NCBI GenBank assembly: GCA_905250025.1
Contig: CAJNOJ010000190.1
Coordinates: 124,001-188,000, forward strand
Direction: 5' to 3'
Length of the DNA: 64,000 nucleotides
From: Adineta ricciae
Lineage: Eukaryota > Rotifera > Eurotatoria > Adinetida > Adinetidae
The notes below the pieces were generated by a model, which was not told where the DNA came from, ran no database searches, and worked only from the letters and a program-made list of their open reading frames with translations. Numbering within the stretch: position 1 is the first letter of the stretch; each line of letters starts with the position of its first letter. Positions 23,201-36,801 of this stretch are shown here, piece by piece. Made by a program: the position numbers and the translations under genes.

Positions 23201-26200
23201 TTTACTTATTCTCGTACGTGCGTTTCCCAACAGACCATCGATCCGAAATGTCACCGGTTGTCATTATGTATTGATTATAGAAACGAAAGAAGGTGATGAG
23301 GGAGAAAGTGGGGGAGGAGGCGGAAGAAGGCTATCCGCTCATTATGTCACTTCTCATCCTCTGACAAACGAAAAAAAAAGGCAACACTACAAAAGTAAAT
23401 ATATGAACACCCTGAGGGTGTGTTCAACTGTCCCTCTTATGAGATTGAGAGAAAAAGTGAAACGTCAACAGGAGAGAAAAAGCTCGCGGTAAAATACCAT
23501 TTAGCCTCAATTATAAGCTAAACCAGTGAAAAGTATACATACAATATACAATAGATCCAATATTTTATCCTTGATTGCTTTCTTTTCTACCTATATACGA
23601 TCAAACAACAATTCTCCCTAATGGATTCGTAATATTTTTGGTAGTTTGTATTATATTAAGAGGCAATTGCTCTCTTTCGCTCGCTCGCTCGCTCGCCTTC
23701 TCCCATCTTCTACATCTCTTCGATTCAACTAGCCTCTTGTCATCGTTCCCACATTACTTATCTTTATCCCACACAGTAGAACATTCCGCTCTTCGCCTGT
23801 CCTATTTGGCGTACTGATACATCACTATAATTGACTTGGGACAATGTTAATTCGCTTTTTATCAGTAATAGTTAAGGAAAAAAGGCAAAAGAAAAAAATA
23901 CGATCAACTATATTTCAATCAGCTGAGTTTGAAAAGATACTATCATTATCAACAGCATAGGTCGTGGTAAACTAATCGGCATGGCATAAATCGGACATTT
24001 TACCCATGCGAACATGTAACAAAAGAGAACGTAGTTTTCAATATTCGATTAACAGCTGTTTCCTCACTCAATGCAATATTCCTACAAAAAAAAAGCAGTT
24101 GCTCAATCTCGTTGACTATGACTAGCCAGCTGTCAATGAATACAGTGACGGATAAACGCATGGCGAAAGAATGACTTGATTTCTTTGACGTTTTTTTTTC
24201 TTTTTTCTCTCTTGTCAATCAAGTGTCTTTTCTTTTCTTTTCTCCTTTGCATGCGCGCGCTCGTACGATATATCTGCTGTTCGCACTGTGAGTGTACTTT
24301 GATAACATACGAAATAACAAAAAATTACGAACGTCAAAACGATATAGGAAGAACAGAACACATGACAGTTGTTTGAAAGGTAAAAATCTAAAAGGTAAAA
24401 AAATGTTGGTTTCTCTCTGATTAACTTATACAGATGGATAACTTTGTTCATCACTTCCACTTACAAAATAACTTCCATTGACGTCATTTTTTATGACTTC
24501 AATGTTATCTTAGGAAATAAATTGAAAGAATAATTCATTACCATACTGGCGACATATTTTTTTTCCAAGTAATGTCGTTCGTCGCGCAAGCATTTCATTT
24601 TTAAACAGAAGAAAACTACTACTCAAGATGTGACCAGTCGGTGGGCTTTTCGTCTATAGTTTTCTTTTTGTTGACCCTGATTAATTTAGCATATTAAATA
24701 AATCGAAATTATCAGGTGTCGGAGTGCGAATCTGATCAACGAACAGATGATGAACGCTCTCAGTTTATTAGTTGTATATGAAACGATATCTATAAATATT
24801 TATACGATAAAAAGGAAACATTTTGATTTGATTATTTTCTTCTATATGTTCATTACACATTGGGATTGCTACTAAGAACAATATTGGATCGAATAGAAAT
24901 AAAAATAATCAAATCTGTACACGTCATACCGGACATATTTTTTGCGCACAAAAGATGATAAATCTTGATCTAGACGGAGGTTTTTTTCATAAATATCTAA
25001 TAAATAACTATGCGATATATTTACTTCTTCAATATGATTTATAGGCGAAGAAATCAATGACAATTTCGCTCACCTGGATACACTTAACTCAATTTATTTT
25101 CTATATATTGATATTATATATGACTTACTCTTCGTTCTCTTCTTCTCTTTCTCTCATCTGTACACATATATACATATTGATTTGCTACGCTCATCAATGT
25201 GTATCCTCACGAGTATGATCTTTGCTCCACGACAACGGTAATATGCTAGTTTGATGATTACATCGACATCAAACAAAGAAAGAAGAAAGAATAGAAAACA
25301 GTAATTCACTGATGAATATCCATTTCTGTGTGGTCGGTTTTTTCTAAGTCTCAATTATTTTTGCTTGCTTCTCATATGTACACATTGAATAACTGCATCG
25401 GTACTACTGTGCACAGTTCTAATCTTCTGCTATCGATGCATCGAACAGGACGAAGTAAATCGGAAAAACATGTATCACTTGATCGCGTCATTCCTTGAAA
25501 TAATAACACACACGAAAAGAAGGAGAAAGAGAGCGGAAAGAAAACAAGAATATGTGTCATATAGACAAGACAATAGTCTATAAAGAAATTCTACATTAGA
25601 GAAAAATCAATGATTGATGAGTACATAAGTTGAAATCTTGAAGACAAGATTTGACATAAATATGACAACATCTATTGACTGACAGATAGACACAAAGGAA
25701 GAAAGGGTTCGCCCTTTCGGACTTAATAATCATAATATCGTTTAGTCCAAACTTTATTGTCCTCTTATCAATAATGTCTGTTATTAGTATTTATCTTTTT
25801 GACAGCAGTCTGAGGTCGGTAGGGGTTCATCAGGTAGAGAAGTTTCTTTTCTGTCCTTCTCACTCTTTCGATATGATAATAATGATCATCATAAGAGTCC
25901 CAATCAAAGTAGTTTATGCAGCTGTCATCCTCCTATGCATATACACACAATCGTTCAAATACTTTGCCTGCTGATTTTTTTTTATCGGAAAATATTGTTG
26001 TTGTTGCTGTGATCTTACTCTTCTGTGCAAAAAATTGTCTGACGACAACAGAATACGTGTCAAGATCGTCAAACAAATGTGCATATGTGTCGAATTCTCA
26101 GCATGCGTAAATACCACGACCTATCTCGTACATGGTCATTAGAAATCTTCTCTTTACGATTTGCTTTATCAGCATGTAGCCTATCCAGCTGTCATCTTTC

Positions 26201-27058
26201 AAGTTTTGTCTTACTTGAAGTTTTGCTGTTGACGCTGTCTATATCTTGTTGACAAAACCCAAGCAATTCAGTCGAGGACGTATTTCTAGTCGTTGACCAT
26301 GTCGACATGCTTCTATTAGCTGCTTATCGGTTTGACATACGCGTATATGAATGTATATTTCGAAAGAATAAACACAGAGCGAAAACGAAATGATCAAGTA
26401 TATACATGCCACAAACACACATCGACTGAAGTCAATATACGCACGGACAAGCTGAAACGTTATAAAAAAACATATATACAATAGCGTGAGAGAGAGAGAG
26501 AGAATGATAGGGATGTGAGAGGCAGTGACGTGAAGTAAACGAAAAAGTGAAATGAGAGAAAGCGAAAAGAGAGAATAGGGGAGAGAAAGAATAGCGACTA
26601 TTACGATAAGATACGAAAATCGACGTCATAAGAGCGTGCACGAGGTACACGTATATTTCTATGTGTATGTACAGTATATAGAAGCTGATCCATAGACAGA
26701 CAACCCTTGTCAACTGTTCATTGATAATCATTTGATTATCGAAAGATAGATAAATCGAGGCCATGAGAAACAGAAATGTATAAGTTGAATATTGCAAAGT
26801 TATCAAACAGTTTGAAATCAACGGTAAAGCGACATGTTTACTTTCATTTTCTGAAAGACAATTTATATATTGCTGAAGTTAGACACTTCTTCCGATACTA
26901 TAAATCAAGAAATAATCTCTTATCATTTGTTGATTTGGGGAATTTATTATTCTGTTGATTGTTTTAATATTACAAATATTAGAAATTATTAGTAATCACG
27001 ATGTGTCATCATAGCAGAATTATTCTTAATTAGTTGAAGATAAGGCGCACAGGCAAAG
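20292..27058. other. 6.8-kb gene-free stretch between TGIF and the EF-hand gene
   Basis: I find no exon chain on either strand. The ORFs present are short and rich in Ser/Phe/Ile/Tyr or repetitive residues. The region is full of short simple repeats: TATG/GTAT near 21966-21990, GAT near 23106, CTCG near 23680-23700, and GA near 26488-26503. It is by far the longest empty interval here and lies upstream of both flanking genes, so it is a likely home for enhancers of TGIF. That is inference. Confidence 0.6.
23106..23129. repeat. (GAT)n microsatellite
   Basis: About eight uninterrupted copies of GAT lie in the intergenic stretch upstream of TGIF. Confidence 0.85.
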
Positions 27059-27672
27059 ATGTTGACCGAAACTAATTTCAATTTAACTGATGGACAAATG
27101 AACGAATATGAAGAAATATTCACTTATTTCGATCGTAAAAACACCGGTCGAATCGATGTGAATGATTTAGGTTTGATCATTCGATCAGCTGGTTTGAATC
27201 CGAGCGATATGAAACTCAAAGAAATTCAAGATGACTATGAACGAAACAAAATCAATGAAATCGATTTCCAACAATTTTTACAAATATTGATTAATCTAAC
27301 GAATGAAATAGACGATGAAATCGATCTCATCGAAGCATTTCGTGTTTTTGATAAAGAAGGTCAAGGTACGATTGTTTTCACGATTAGTACATAAAGTATG
27401 ATTGCATCCTCATAAAAAAAGGGAATCAGTCGTATATACATCTCATGAGTCAGTTATATATTTGTTCTTTACTTGATAGGATAATAATTTTGTTTTTGTT
27501 TCGGATCAATCTAGGTTTTATAACGAAAGAAGAATTGTTTCATATTGTGACACATCTAGGGGAAAAGTTAACAAGTGAAGAAGCAGAAGAGATGATGGAA
27601 GACGCGGATATTTACTGTGATGGCAAAATTCGTTATGAAGAATTTGTTAAAGTCATGACTGAATTGAATTAA
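27059..27672 (+). CDS. Calmodulin-like EF-hand protein
   Basis: Two exons (27059-27365 and 27515-27672) give a protein of about 154 residues with the four-EF-hand layout of calmodulin. EF1 is [16 protein letters not shown]2 is a worn [17 protein letters not shown]3 spans the intron as [14 protein letters not shown], and EF4 is [14 protein letters not shown]. Calmodulin-type linkers are present ([32 protein letters not shown]). Several loop positions that normally hold Asp or Asn are replaced (Arg/Lys in EF1, Glu/Gln in EF3, Tyr in EF4), so Ca2+ binding may be weak or limited to some hands. It is a divergent calmodulin relative rather than calmodulin itself. Confidence 0.87.
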
Positions 27673-28379
27673 TGGTTAAATATTTTTCTTCTTCTTCCCA
27701 ATATACTATTCTCGTGTGTGTTTTTTTTTCATATCATACGATACGTTTTTGCTTCAAAGTATATTCGATGATGATTATCAGTATCTACAGTCATATGAAA
27801 GCAAATATTTTCACTATTAATCGCTTTCGAGTCATGTGTTGACATCGACACGTATGAGAGAAGTCTGACTCATCGAAAGTTAAGTGTAATCTGCTCGATG
27901 TACTTTCGGAATGTACCGACATTTCCCAGGGTGGTAGACGATTTCTGCTTGTTTTTTTTATATTTTTATATTCTACAAGACCGAGCCATAGTACAATGCA
28001 ACGAACACGATCACACAACCATCTTTGACAGTCAGACATTTCAATGTATATATATACATATATATATCGACGGACAAAAACTCGAGCAGAAGAGATATGA
28101 GGAAGTAAGGAAAGCGAGCACCAGTGTTACAATCAAAGATGAGAAAGAAAAAAAAATATATGTATGTATATACTGTTAAGTTGACAATGGCAAGATACAA
28201 AGAACTTGAGAGGAACCGTGATGTTAATGCACCGGTGGAAATCAACAATATAAAAGAAAGAAGAAAAACGAATGACATCGTATAACAAGAAAATCACCGA
28301 AGAAACAAAAACGTTTTCTGAAAACAACTAATCTGCAGGTAGATAAAGACAGTAAGAAGGAAGAGAAAGAGAGACATAT
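27673..28379. other. Spacer between convergent genes
   Basis: This is the 3' flank of the EF-hand gene (plus) and the SLC25 carrier (minus). It is AT-rich with ATATAT runs. No gene is seen. Confidence 0.55.
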
Positions 28380-29856
28380 TCATATTTCTGATTGATTCGA
28401 AGCGTTGGCTTCTGAATCGGCCTCATTTAGCAAAACTTTCTTCGTTTGCACAGTTGTCACTTCGATTGTCGAAGACGATGGAGGTGGTGCTGAGAACAAA
28501 GCGATAACTATTTCATATGTGCTCATCATAATTGCTGTATTCTAGAGAGGGAGAGAGAGGAAAAAACAAAATCCAATCAATCGAATACATAAATATCAGA
28601 AAAGCCTTACTGGAATTTGTCGTATGAGATGCGTTAATAAACCTCGATAGAGTCCTGATATGCTTTCTTCTTTGAGCACAGTTTTAAATGTTTGAAGAAA
28701 TGTACGATACTTAGTACCTTCTTCTCTTAACCGTGTTCGAATAACTTCATGAGGATAACATAGAGTACTAGCACAGGATTTGGAACAAGCAGCAGCACCA
28801 AGATAGGATATAAAATTGAAGAAACCAGGGTCGTCCGGCGAATGATTTTGATTCAATTGGCTCAGTTGAAGTTGAGCTTTTATTTGTTCATATATGACGA
28901 AATGAACGATCGTTTCCGATACGCCGACGTACGATGCCGTGATACCTTTATAGAATCCTCGGATACCATTAGCACGATAGATGTTTCGAACCACATCCAT
29001 AGCGCGAAGGTTTCTAAGAGGAAAATGTTGTGGGCGACGTTTGGTAAACAAGCGGTAATTGATTTTCCTACCCTTGATCAAGTTGAAGACGAGTTTTAAC
29101 AAACCATAATGGATTCGTACATGTCGACATGGCAATACCTACGAAAGAAACGATAGGTTCACGCTACAGACGAGCAATTGCTTGAAATTCTACTCGGCCA
29201 TTACCTGCAGTTGCAGCTGATAACACGTGTACTAGTGGTGTTTCTCGTTCCATCGATTCGACTAGTAGTGATTTTGTGTTTGCATAGGCAAAAAAGTAAA
29301 TTGCTCTAGACAAATATCAATCGATTTCCTCAAGCAAATCTATCTAGTGCTCCTACCGGGATGGCGCAACACCAACTAAATTCGGTACTAGACCTTTGAA
29401 TAGTCCTGGAATACCTTCATATCTCAGAATATATCTAAATTAAGTTGCGAGACAAAAAGAAACAAAGAAATAACCCTCTAGTTTCTCCGACAATCTTACC
29501 GGAACGCTTTTATGATACTTGGACGTTTAGTTACAACGAACGCGTTTGGACGATCATTATGTACTAGAGTATTGCTCATAGATGAACTCAAGTCCAGATG
29601 GTTGGGCCCTTTTGAAAAAGAATTTCTCGACGATTGATAACGTGTTTTGATTACTTCTAATGGACATGTCAATACCGCTCCGAACGTACCAGCGAGTCTA
29701 TTTGACAAGAAAAATGGTCATTCATCCAGATGTCATGCAATTCTCTTACCCTCCCGCAAACAGATGGATGGTTGAAGAACGACTAGAATTTACAGGGGTT
29801 TGTTGTTGTTGTGATTCTCCATTGGTACTATTGTCATCGGAAACGGTTGTAGACAT
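28380..29856 (-). CDS. SLC25A36: Mitochondrial pyrimidine nucleotide carrier (SLC25A33/36 type)
   Basis: This carrier exchanges pyrimidine nucleotides across the inner mitochondrial membrane. Exon 1 (start 29856) encodes a Ser/Gln-rich N-terminus and STIHLFAGG. The next exon gives LAGTFGAVLTCPLEVIKTRY, the first PxD/E-x-x-[KR] carrier motif. Further blocks are IYFFAYANTKSLLVES, NPLWFVKTRLQLD, GIRGFYKGITASYVGVSETI, VHFVIYEQIKAQL, LCYPHEVIRTRLREEGTKYR and GLYRGLLTHLIRQIPNTAIM. These are the signature sequences of SLC25A33/A36. Three repeats and six helices are present. The C-terminus extends into a hydrophilic tail ending NASNQSEI and TGA (minus strand) at 28380-28382. Several introns of about 50-60 nt interrupt it. 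Confidence 0.93.
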
Positions 29857-30894
29857 GACACGAGTTCGAATAACAAATAATATGAGAATAATGTGAGAAA
29901 TGTAGTAATATCAAGGGCGACAATGTTCGATTACTGATGAACATTGAGAAATGAAGAACGTTCTGTTGTTTTGCTATGCTTGTCTGAGTTTCGTTCTTTG
30001 GTGTTCTCTGATTTCAAATCAATTACGAAAATAGACTTTGGAATAAGTAACAGTGAAGTATATTCAACATATCTAAAATAAAACAAGTATTCATCCAATC
30101 ATACTTTCGTTCAAGTGAATAGAAGATGCACTTAGAATACAAACCAATTACTTGCACATGCTTGTCTACTACATAATCATCTAATTTATAGAAAGAGAGA
30201 AAATAAAAAAGCTCCTTTAATCATTTTTGATCACTGTTGTTTATTCTAAAGTAAGGCATTCTTGAAGATGCTCGTCTATTTTAATCGGAGATATTTCTAG
30301 AAAACAATTGACTGACTTGTTCTGAAAATCAATAGAGATTCTAAACTATCCGGTTAACGAAATGACTCGACAAGGTTTTCAATCTATCTTCTCTTTCTCT
30401 GCTGAACTTTGGACATTGATAAGCATATCTCCTCTATGAAGTAAATATGTATACAGAAGAACAAGAGTTTCTATACTGAAATTGCGTCGCGAACTTTTTG
30501 ATCGAATAGTACAGAAAGAATTCTGCTCGGAAGAAATGACATAACTATAGCAGCTATCAACGAAGATCCCACAATGTTTATGTTTTGTTTACACGTAAAA
30601 ACAAATGCAAGATGAAAATCATCGTCGATTGAAAACGAAAAGTTCGAGAAAAAAATTTTATTTTGAAAAACAAAATAGAAAAACGCATTTTTACTTATTC
30701 TTACGCGTGCAGCATTATATTAAATCAGTGATAGTTCTGAATGGATAATTAAGATCGAATGAAACGCCTCCTTTTCGTCATTTGATGAACATCTTCACCA
30801 ATCAGATTTATTTCATGAGTCACTTCGTCAAATTTGTTGACGAGTTATTTCTCATTTTCTCAACAGCAGAAGTCTTTTTTTACGATTAGATTTC
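29857..30894. other. Divergent intergenic region
   Basis: This 1-kb AT-rich spacer separates the SLC25 carrier (minus) and WDR7 (plus) start codons and should hold both promoters. I see no coding block and no clear TATA element. Confidence 0.55.
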
Positions 30895-33800
30895 ATGGCT
30901 AACAATTCGCGAATTATTTTACCTTTTGCATTATGGTCAGAAGCTCCACCGTCATTGTCTGTCACGTCATTATTCATCAATTTCGCCAGTGAAGATCTTA
31001 TCACAGGAACAAATGATGGATTTATGGTTTGTTGGAAGATTGTTCCCGATCGACAGAAGGTAAAATTCTTCACTAAAGCACATTGATTATTGAAAAGTTG
31101 AGGCGTCACATTCAGATTATTCCAAAATTGATGTTAATCGGTCATACAAGTAAAATATCATTCATTGTTGGACCAACAGGAAATCACAAGCTTGAACAAT
31201 TTGTTAGTATTTCTGATAATGATGGGTAAGTTACCGTTGACGATGTTTTTCCTGACAATCGATTGGTGAAATAGGCAAATCAAGTTGTGGAATAATGAAG
31301 ATGGTCGTTGTATTGAACATATTCGAACAAATCTAAAGCACCGTGCAGCTCAAGTAAACTTGCTCAATTTCGATTCTGTTATTGTTAAGTTTTTCAAAAT
31401 GTGTTTAGTGTTTTAATTATCAATTAACCAATGAACATTTCCTTGTCTGTTGTGGATGCTATTCCGAAATCATCATTTACGATATGCGTACATTGGAAAT
31501 TAAATTTACACTGATACCATCACATGTAGATGCTGAATGGATATCGACTTTTTTTATTTTTCAAAAATCTACTGGTCCAGGTATACCGAATAACTATTTC
31601 GCGTACATTTCCTTGATTCGCTTCATTTTGTTCAGATGTTATCATCACGATTGGATTGTTGGATAGTGGTTGTGTGAAATTATGGGCATTTGATCCACGT
31701 ACAGTAACATCGAACGTAAGAAATGAAAGTTGTGCGATCGATTAACTTCAGTGGCAGATTTTAGACTACAATTGAGGGAACAAGTGTAGGAAATAATAAT
31801 GATCTTGTGCCTATTGAACTGAAAGAACATGAAAGTAGAGAAATTCGAACACAATTTGGTTCGATCATTGTTCCTTGTGAGGAATGTCAACGTATGATAC
31901 TGGTTGTTCACGGGCGAGGTTGGCAGGTAAGTCCTATTCAAATTTAGTAGAAGCAAAAATTCGAGAAATCTTTTAGATATTTGATGGAGTTGATTTTACG
32001 GAATTGTGTACATATACAACGTCCGAGAAGGAAGTCGTTAAAGATGAACATTGGATCTATGGACATTTTCCAACGCCAGAATTAGTCATACTCTTCTCTG
32101 CTCGAGGCTATGCACATATTTTTCGACTTCCAGAAAAGTAATCCATCTCTCACGAATGTCTTCTTCTGGTCGAACTTTAATGTTTAGTGCAACGTTCGGA
32201 AATGCAAAATATCGTTCGCAACACAATAAAACAGATATGCAAATACCCAAATGGTTATGTCGACTAAATGTTGGCAATGAATTAGTAAGTGTTTAATCTT
32301 CGTCATGGATAGAAGCCAATCACTTCTATGGATTTAGCAATTGGGTCAAACGCCGGTGTATTATTGTCACACGAAGTTGAAACAATGTCAAATCTATCGT
32401 GCTGATAGTGCTGGTCAACTCTCTATTTGGACTGTCAACTTAACACGATTTTCAACCACAAGTGGTAAGATTGCTTCCATTCTTTCCAATGTTGCTCATT
32501 GATTTTCAATAGATATTTTCCCATCATGGTCAGTTTCTTACAAAGATGTATGGTCAAATGCAATGAAGAATGTCCACACAGTGCGAAAAGTTTTCAACGA
32601 AGTAAACTATCATTTTTTATGATTCTATAAATATTAAACAAGACTTTTCTCTTTCAAGCTATTACCAAATCAAGTTCAGAAGTTAACAGCATCTTGTCAT
32701 TTGATTACCATGGACCGTTTAGCATTCGGTTCTGATAATGGACAAATTTATCTTCTACCTGCATTAAAACTTATTTCCTATTTATTCTTAAGCAATGATC
32801 AACCTCAAGAAAATTTCGGTAAACCATTCTCTTTTTCTTCCTATACGACACTCACTTGTTCCATACAGATGTACAAACACTCTCTGGACATAGTCAAGCA
32901 ATCACATGTTTAATTCATCCACATAGCGAATACTCACGCTATGATATTCAGCATTTACTCAGTGGTAGTATCGATCATTCCATACGTTTATGGGACTTAG
33001 CAACCAACACACAATTACATATGTTTACTATTCATTCCGGCGCCATTCTGATGTTTCATATTCCACCGCCCATGCTGAACGTAAATGAGGACATTGACGA
33101 AAAAAATTGTGCCACGCCATTTTGTTTTTAGATCAAAGTGCAATATTGTGTTTGTTCCATAGCTAATGACCATAGCGTGGCATTGATTAGTTTAAAAGAA
33201 CGTAAAACGGTGTTATTAGCTAATCGACAATCGTATCCTGTTGTTGGACTTCGTTGGCGAATTAATGATGACTTTTTATTGATTAAATGTTCAGATGGAA
33301 GTTTATTTATTTGGCAAATTGAAACAGGAAACCTCGATCGAGTTGCCCATGGAGTCTTAGCGGAAGAACTCTTTGAATGGTACAATGATCCGAGACTGTT
33401 GAATGCAGGTGGCGATTCGCAGAATGACCCATTGTCAATGGCAATGACAAGTACACACTACTTTCAAATACGATCGACTTGGAAAAGAAGAGATCATGAT
33501 CAAATGAAGAAATTAAACCGAAAGCTCGGTAAGAGAGTGTTCGAAGAATGTGAAAATTATTTAAAATGTGTCATCGTTTCTGGATTTAGGTAATCTACGT
33601 CATGATTTAATCGGTGCATCTTCGTTCAAACATACGGAGTATCGTTTACCGATTGTCATCCAACAGTTTCACACGAATCTTGGCGATGATCTATCCATAC
33701 TTGTTCTCTTCGATTTGCTTCAACTGATAAGTACGTAGATTTGCTGAACTCCTATGCTTTACTCAAATATTTGCTTTTGCTGTTACATGATTAACAACTT

Positions 33801-36800
33801 CTCTTGTCTTATTTCTCTTTCTCTGTCTATTCACGCTAGGCCAAATTATCGTATTCGATCTTGAAAAACAACACGCTCAAAATCCTAGTAATATTTAGTT
33901 TGTTAACTTGCTAATCATTTCATAACCCTTCTCTCGTACTTTCCCTTTCTCATCAATTTGTTATGTCTTTACTAGAATACATCGACACAGCAAATAGTGA
34001 TGTTAGATTACAATTGACTCAAACATCGAAATCATTGGCAGTACTATCGGATTTTCTTGTTTCATTGCTTCATCCATGGTCGTTCGATAAAACAATGGAT
34101 AAAATTTGCCAGGAACGTTTAAAACTCTATCGTACCAATCGATATCTATCTTATGGAATCTTAAGCAAAAACGATCATTTAACTATCGTTTTACCAACAT
34201 GGCAACAGTATCTCAACGATAATATTCCGGAAACATTTTTACCACTTCAAACGGCATTAATTTCATTTGATGGAATGGAAGTGAACGAAAATGAGATCAT
34301 GCGACAGTCTGTTTAGAAAGAAAAATCGTTTCTTATAGATAACATTCTTCTTGTGTTTAGAAAACAAGAACGAGTAGAAAACTATGTGTACCAATGGCGA
34401 TGGACATACTCGTCGATTCTTAATACAGAGCATTTATTAAGTTTAGTAACGATGGTTTATATTTTAATGAATTGTGATCGATGGATCTGCAATGTGTAAG
34501 TTCGAGATTTTGTAAATGAACCATCCGAAAACTTTGTTTGTATTTAGACCAAATGATCAAAGTGACCAAGCAGTAGTAAGTAGAGAGAAATGCTTTGATA
34601 AGTTGATTGTTGATGAACTGAATCTTAGTTAAATCAACGAGAAGCATGGAGTAAATTATTACAGTTTTATTGCTCTGATATGCTTGAACAATGTCAAACA
34701 AAAACTTTTCAATCATTGTCTATCGAAATTCTATGCTCACACTGGCAAGATCTATGTCTAGAGGTACATTTTCATTTTGAAATTCGAAGAATTGTGTTCT
34801 TTATTTCAAGCTACGAGATGCCGCACGGAAATTACTCGAAAAAGAACTTGACCATTTGCATAAAAATCATGACGCATGGCATATATTCATATCCAAATGG
34901 TCAATGCTGTTCAATCAATCATATAATAAAGAAGCCGATGGTGCGCTATACGATCAAGATATTCGTGATATATTTCTCGATGATTTGCCATGTAAGATCT
35001 TTCAAAAAAAAGAAAGGGAAAGCTTGCATCCCTATTGATGGAACTGTTGCTTTTAGTTCATAACGAAACAGCGACAGTAACAACAGTCAATCAACAGTAT
35101 AAAACTCAACAGATGTTATCAATTATATTGATTGGCATTATCGGTGCGCGGTACGGACAAGAAGTTGAACAAACAAAACAATCAAATGCGCCAATCAAAG
35201 GATTTACTGTAGATAGCCCTGAAATGATTTTAAAACTGAGTGCGAACGATTTCATACTCATGAATATCGACATGATCATTTGCCTTCATTCTTTATAGGT
35301 CGAATCTTAACAAGTCTTTTATCTCCATCGAACTTCGATCATATACCCATTCATACTGTTATTCGTCGAACAGCGATCGATCTTATTGGTCGTGGTTATA
35401 CAATCTGGGAACCATATTTAGATATCGGACAAGTTCTATTAACACTGCTTGATCTATGTGCGATCAGTGATAGTACAACGATCTCCAGCAAGTGAGTAAT
35501 CATATCTAACAGAGTACAAAGGTTTGAGCGCGAGGAATACTTTCAGGCAGCCTAATATCTATACGAGCAGGTAGTATGAAAAGCCATAGGGTGGAGGGGA
35601 ATGCTTGCTTTGTTTTTATCTAGACAAATCGATTTAACAATCAAACGGCATGAAACGAGGTGTGTTGGTTAGAACCTAATGCACGCTTTTTTCCTTCATT
35701 GTCTGTGTTTCGTTTTTTGTATTCTAACCCGCAAACTTCTTTCGTTAATTTAGTCAAAGTTTGCATCGAATATTTTGTTTTTTCATTTAGTGTAATAAGC
35801 GGAATTTTGACACCTAAAACAGATACCTGCCTAACAGCACGAACTGCATTGACATTGATTGCTACATCTCGTTCGAATGTAGTCATCATTACATTAGCAC
35901 GTGAGATAGCCAAACATGTTCTTTCGCAATCTGGTCAAACATCGTCGTCGGCAGCACGCACTGCCGCACCATCGCAAACGACAATGACAATAAGAAACGA
36001 ACAAAAACATGAAATACTTCGTTTAATCAAGATCCTTATCGAAAAATGTCCGCATGATGTTGCGGAATTGATTATTGAAGTAAAATAATTGCTCTCGATG
36101 ATTACAAATACGGATCGAAATTTATTGATTTTTCAGGTTACCGATATTATATTGAATTGCATTGATTTAAGCACTCTTCGACATAAAAGTGTTCAAGCCG
36201 TACATGAAACATTCGGATTACTACTAAAGTAAAAAGTTATGATCATCAATCGTCATTTTAGAAATTCTAAAATTGTTGTGTAGATATCCAATAGTAACTT
36301 ACTGTTATGACTCACCGAAATTATGTGTTGGTACGAAAACAGGTGTTCTTGCTTTGTATGATTTAAAGACACCGAAATACCAAGTAAAGATAAAATCTGT
36401 TTTTCGAAGAAATATTAGTTTGCTTTGTTTTTTATTCAAGCCATTTCAAGCTCATCCAAAGAATGAAGTGATTACTTGTGTCGAATTCTCACCGGATGGC
36501 AAATATCTGGCTTCCTATTCCGCTTACGAAGGAATTTTATACTTTTGGCAAGTGAGTTTCTCTTCTGCATCTTGTTGGTATTCGCAAGGAAAAGCCATCT
36601 TGTTGTTTTGCTTTGTAGACATCATCGAATACATTTTTCAGTACATCAAATACGATTCATCTAGTGTCTCGACATGCTGCTCAACGACTCGATCGTTCGA
36701 TTCCATCGCCAATGAAGAAGGTTGACATGAACTGGCTTGATCGCACAACTGTTCGGATGTATTGGCATGTCGATAAGAGCGAAAAGAAATTTACAGTATA

Positions 36801-36801
36801 A
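30895..36801 (+). CDS. WDR7: WDR7 / rabconnectin-3 beta
   Basis: WDR7 pairs with DMXL proteins in rabconnectin-3, which assembles and regulates the V-ATPase on vesicles. About two dozen small exons read as one WDR7-like chain. It starts MANNSRIILPFALWSEAPPS and has WD repeats (LITGTNDGFMVCWKI, QIKLWNNEDGRCIEHI, CVKLWAFDPRTV). The middle includes IFDGVDFTELC, YGHFPTPELVILFSARGYAH, TLSGHSQAITCLIHPHSEYS and LLSGSIDHSIRLWDLA. C-terminal blocks are TVIRRTAIDLIGRGYTIWEP, EILRLIKILIEKCPHDVAEL, TKTGVLALYDLKTP, CVEFSPDGKYLASYSAYEG and VRMYWHVDKSEKKFTV, then TAA at 36799-36801. The family layout of two WD clusters around a helical middle is kept, but the middle looks shorter than in vertebrates. An AG ends five bases before the ATG. 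Confidence 0.92.

Noticed and set aside
26432-26821. 129-codon minus-strand ORF
   Set aside because: It is Ser/Phe/Ile/Tyr-rich, includes a GA microsatellite, has no domain motif and no splice links.
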